Below, one piece after another: positions 5,055-5,440 of a stretch of 5,440 bases of DNA. The notes beneath the pieces were generated by a model that was given only the letters and a program-made list of their open reading frames with translations, ran no database searches and had not been told where the DNA came from. Position 1 is the stretch's first letter. Every line of letters starts with the position of its first letter. The stretch is taken from positions 9,729-15,168 of the forward strand of contig NZTS01000025.1 of NCBI GenBank assembly GCA_002697105.1, given 5' to 3'. The position numbers and the translations under genes are program-made. Source of the stretch: Methanobacteriota archaeon (GTDB lineage Archaea > Thermoplasmatota > Poseidoniia > Poseidoniales > Thalassarchaeaceae).

Positions 5055-5440
5055 ATGGTCTCAGAGAAGAGCATACTAGTTGCGGCTGTTTTGGTATTCG
5101 TTGGATTCGTAGCAGTGTCAGTGGTTTTCGAAGATTTTGGGGTTACGACCAACGATGAAAGAATACGAGACGGCTGTCTTAACGGACATGGAGCCGCGGT
5201 AACTCACGATCACGTTTATCTCGATATTTGGATTGCAGATGAAAATGGGAATCTACAACAAATTGCACCGTTAGAGAATGAAGGAGCAGGTACAACTGAT
5301 GGATGCATGAAATTCGTACATACTCACGATGCTAGACCTTATGGAGAGGGTGCATCTGCTCAGGAAGTCACAGCTTATCTTCATGTGGAGACTCCTTTCC
5401 AAATCAATATTTCAATGAAACATTGGTTCGAGATTTGGGA
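5055..5440 (+). CDS. Secreted or membrane-anchored His-rich protein with HTHD motif, C-terminus beyond right edge
   Basis: 128 codons are visible and the frame is open at the window end. Residues 6-24 form a hydrophobic signal or anchor helix after a short charged start (MVSEKS), so the rest is extracytoplasmic. The exposed part holds two cysteines, Cys41 (DGCLNGHG) and Cys84 (DGCMKFVHTHD), which could form a disulfide, and many histidines: His45, 51, 53, 89, 91, 110 and 123. The order HDHVYLDIWI, then C-x4-HTHD, then YLHVETPFQI, then HWFEIWD resembles a recurrent secreted domain I recall from archaea and bacteria (an HxHAxxxI-type strand, LHTHD, IHVESP, FFxIWG). I know of no settled name for it. 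Metal binding, perhaps copper, is inference from the clustered His residues. The ATG at 5055 has no SD and fits a leaderless start from the TTTGAAAA element 26 nt upstream. Confidence 0.8.
   Translation, partial: MVSEKSILVAAVLVFVGFVAVSVVFEDFGVTTNDERIRDGCLNGHGAAVTHDHVYLDIWIADENGNLQQIAPLENEGAGTTDGCMKFVHTHDARPYGEGASAQEVTAYLHVETPFQINISMKHWFEIW

Noticed and set aside
1..5440. CRISPR array, insertion sequence or other mobile element
   Set aside because: No spaced direct repeats, transposase, integrase or terminal inverted repeats were seen; I found no duplicated tRNA 3' end that would mark an attachment site.

Overview
The window looks like a piece of a marine, AT-rich euryarchaeal chromosome, most like Poseidoniales (Marine Group II) or a relative. 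The grounds are indirect. Both tRNAs fold cleanly, and tRNA-Thr has U73 and no encoded CCA. Several genes lack a Shine-Dalgarno (SD) site and instead have TATA-like elements about 26 nt before the start codon. There is also a small membrane protein with C-terminal zinc ribbons. No marker gene fixes the taxon.

Left part, minus strand (3444 to 1): three tightly packed genes read leftward. They are a six-helix membrane protein with two zinc-ribbon-like motifs (2290-3444), a PLP-dependent cysteine desulfurase of the SufS/class V family (1079-2290), and a membrane-anchored subtilisin-like protease that runs off the left edge (1-1070). The first junction is a TGATG overlap with a strong SD inside the upstream gene, and the second gap is 8 nt. 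This is very probably one operon. Its common purpose is not evident; it mixes a membrane/zinc protein, sulfur mobilisation and extracytoplasmic proteolysis.

Middle (3445-4187): a tRNA-Ser(GGA) lies on the minus strand just upstream of the operon. Upstream of it is a small single-span membrane protein with a proline-rich tail. A divergent tRNA-Thr(GGT) follows on the plus strand. Behind tRNA-Thr is a 120-nt non-coding stretch holding an 18-bp inverted repeat, two TATA-like elements, and a sequence that can fold into a gap-free three-way junction of 38 nt just before a 62-aa coiled-coil ORF. This leader is the most unusual object in the window.

Right part (4188-5440): the 62-aa ORF abuts, stop to stop, an AlkA-like HhH-GPD DNA glycosylase on the minus strand. 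The glycosylase is divergent from a secreted or membrane-anchored His-rich protein that leaves the right edge. Their start codons are 52 nt apart, and a TATA-like TTTGAAAA sits midway between them, about 26 nt from each. That fits one shared core promoter and two leaderless mRNAs.
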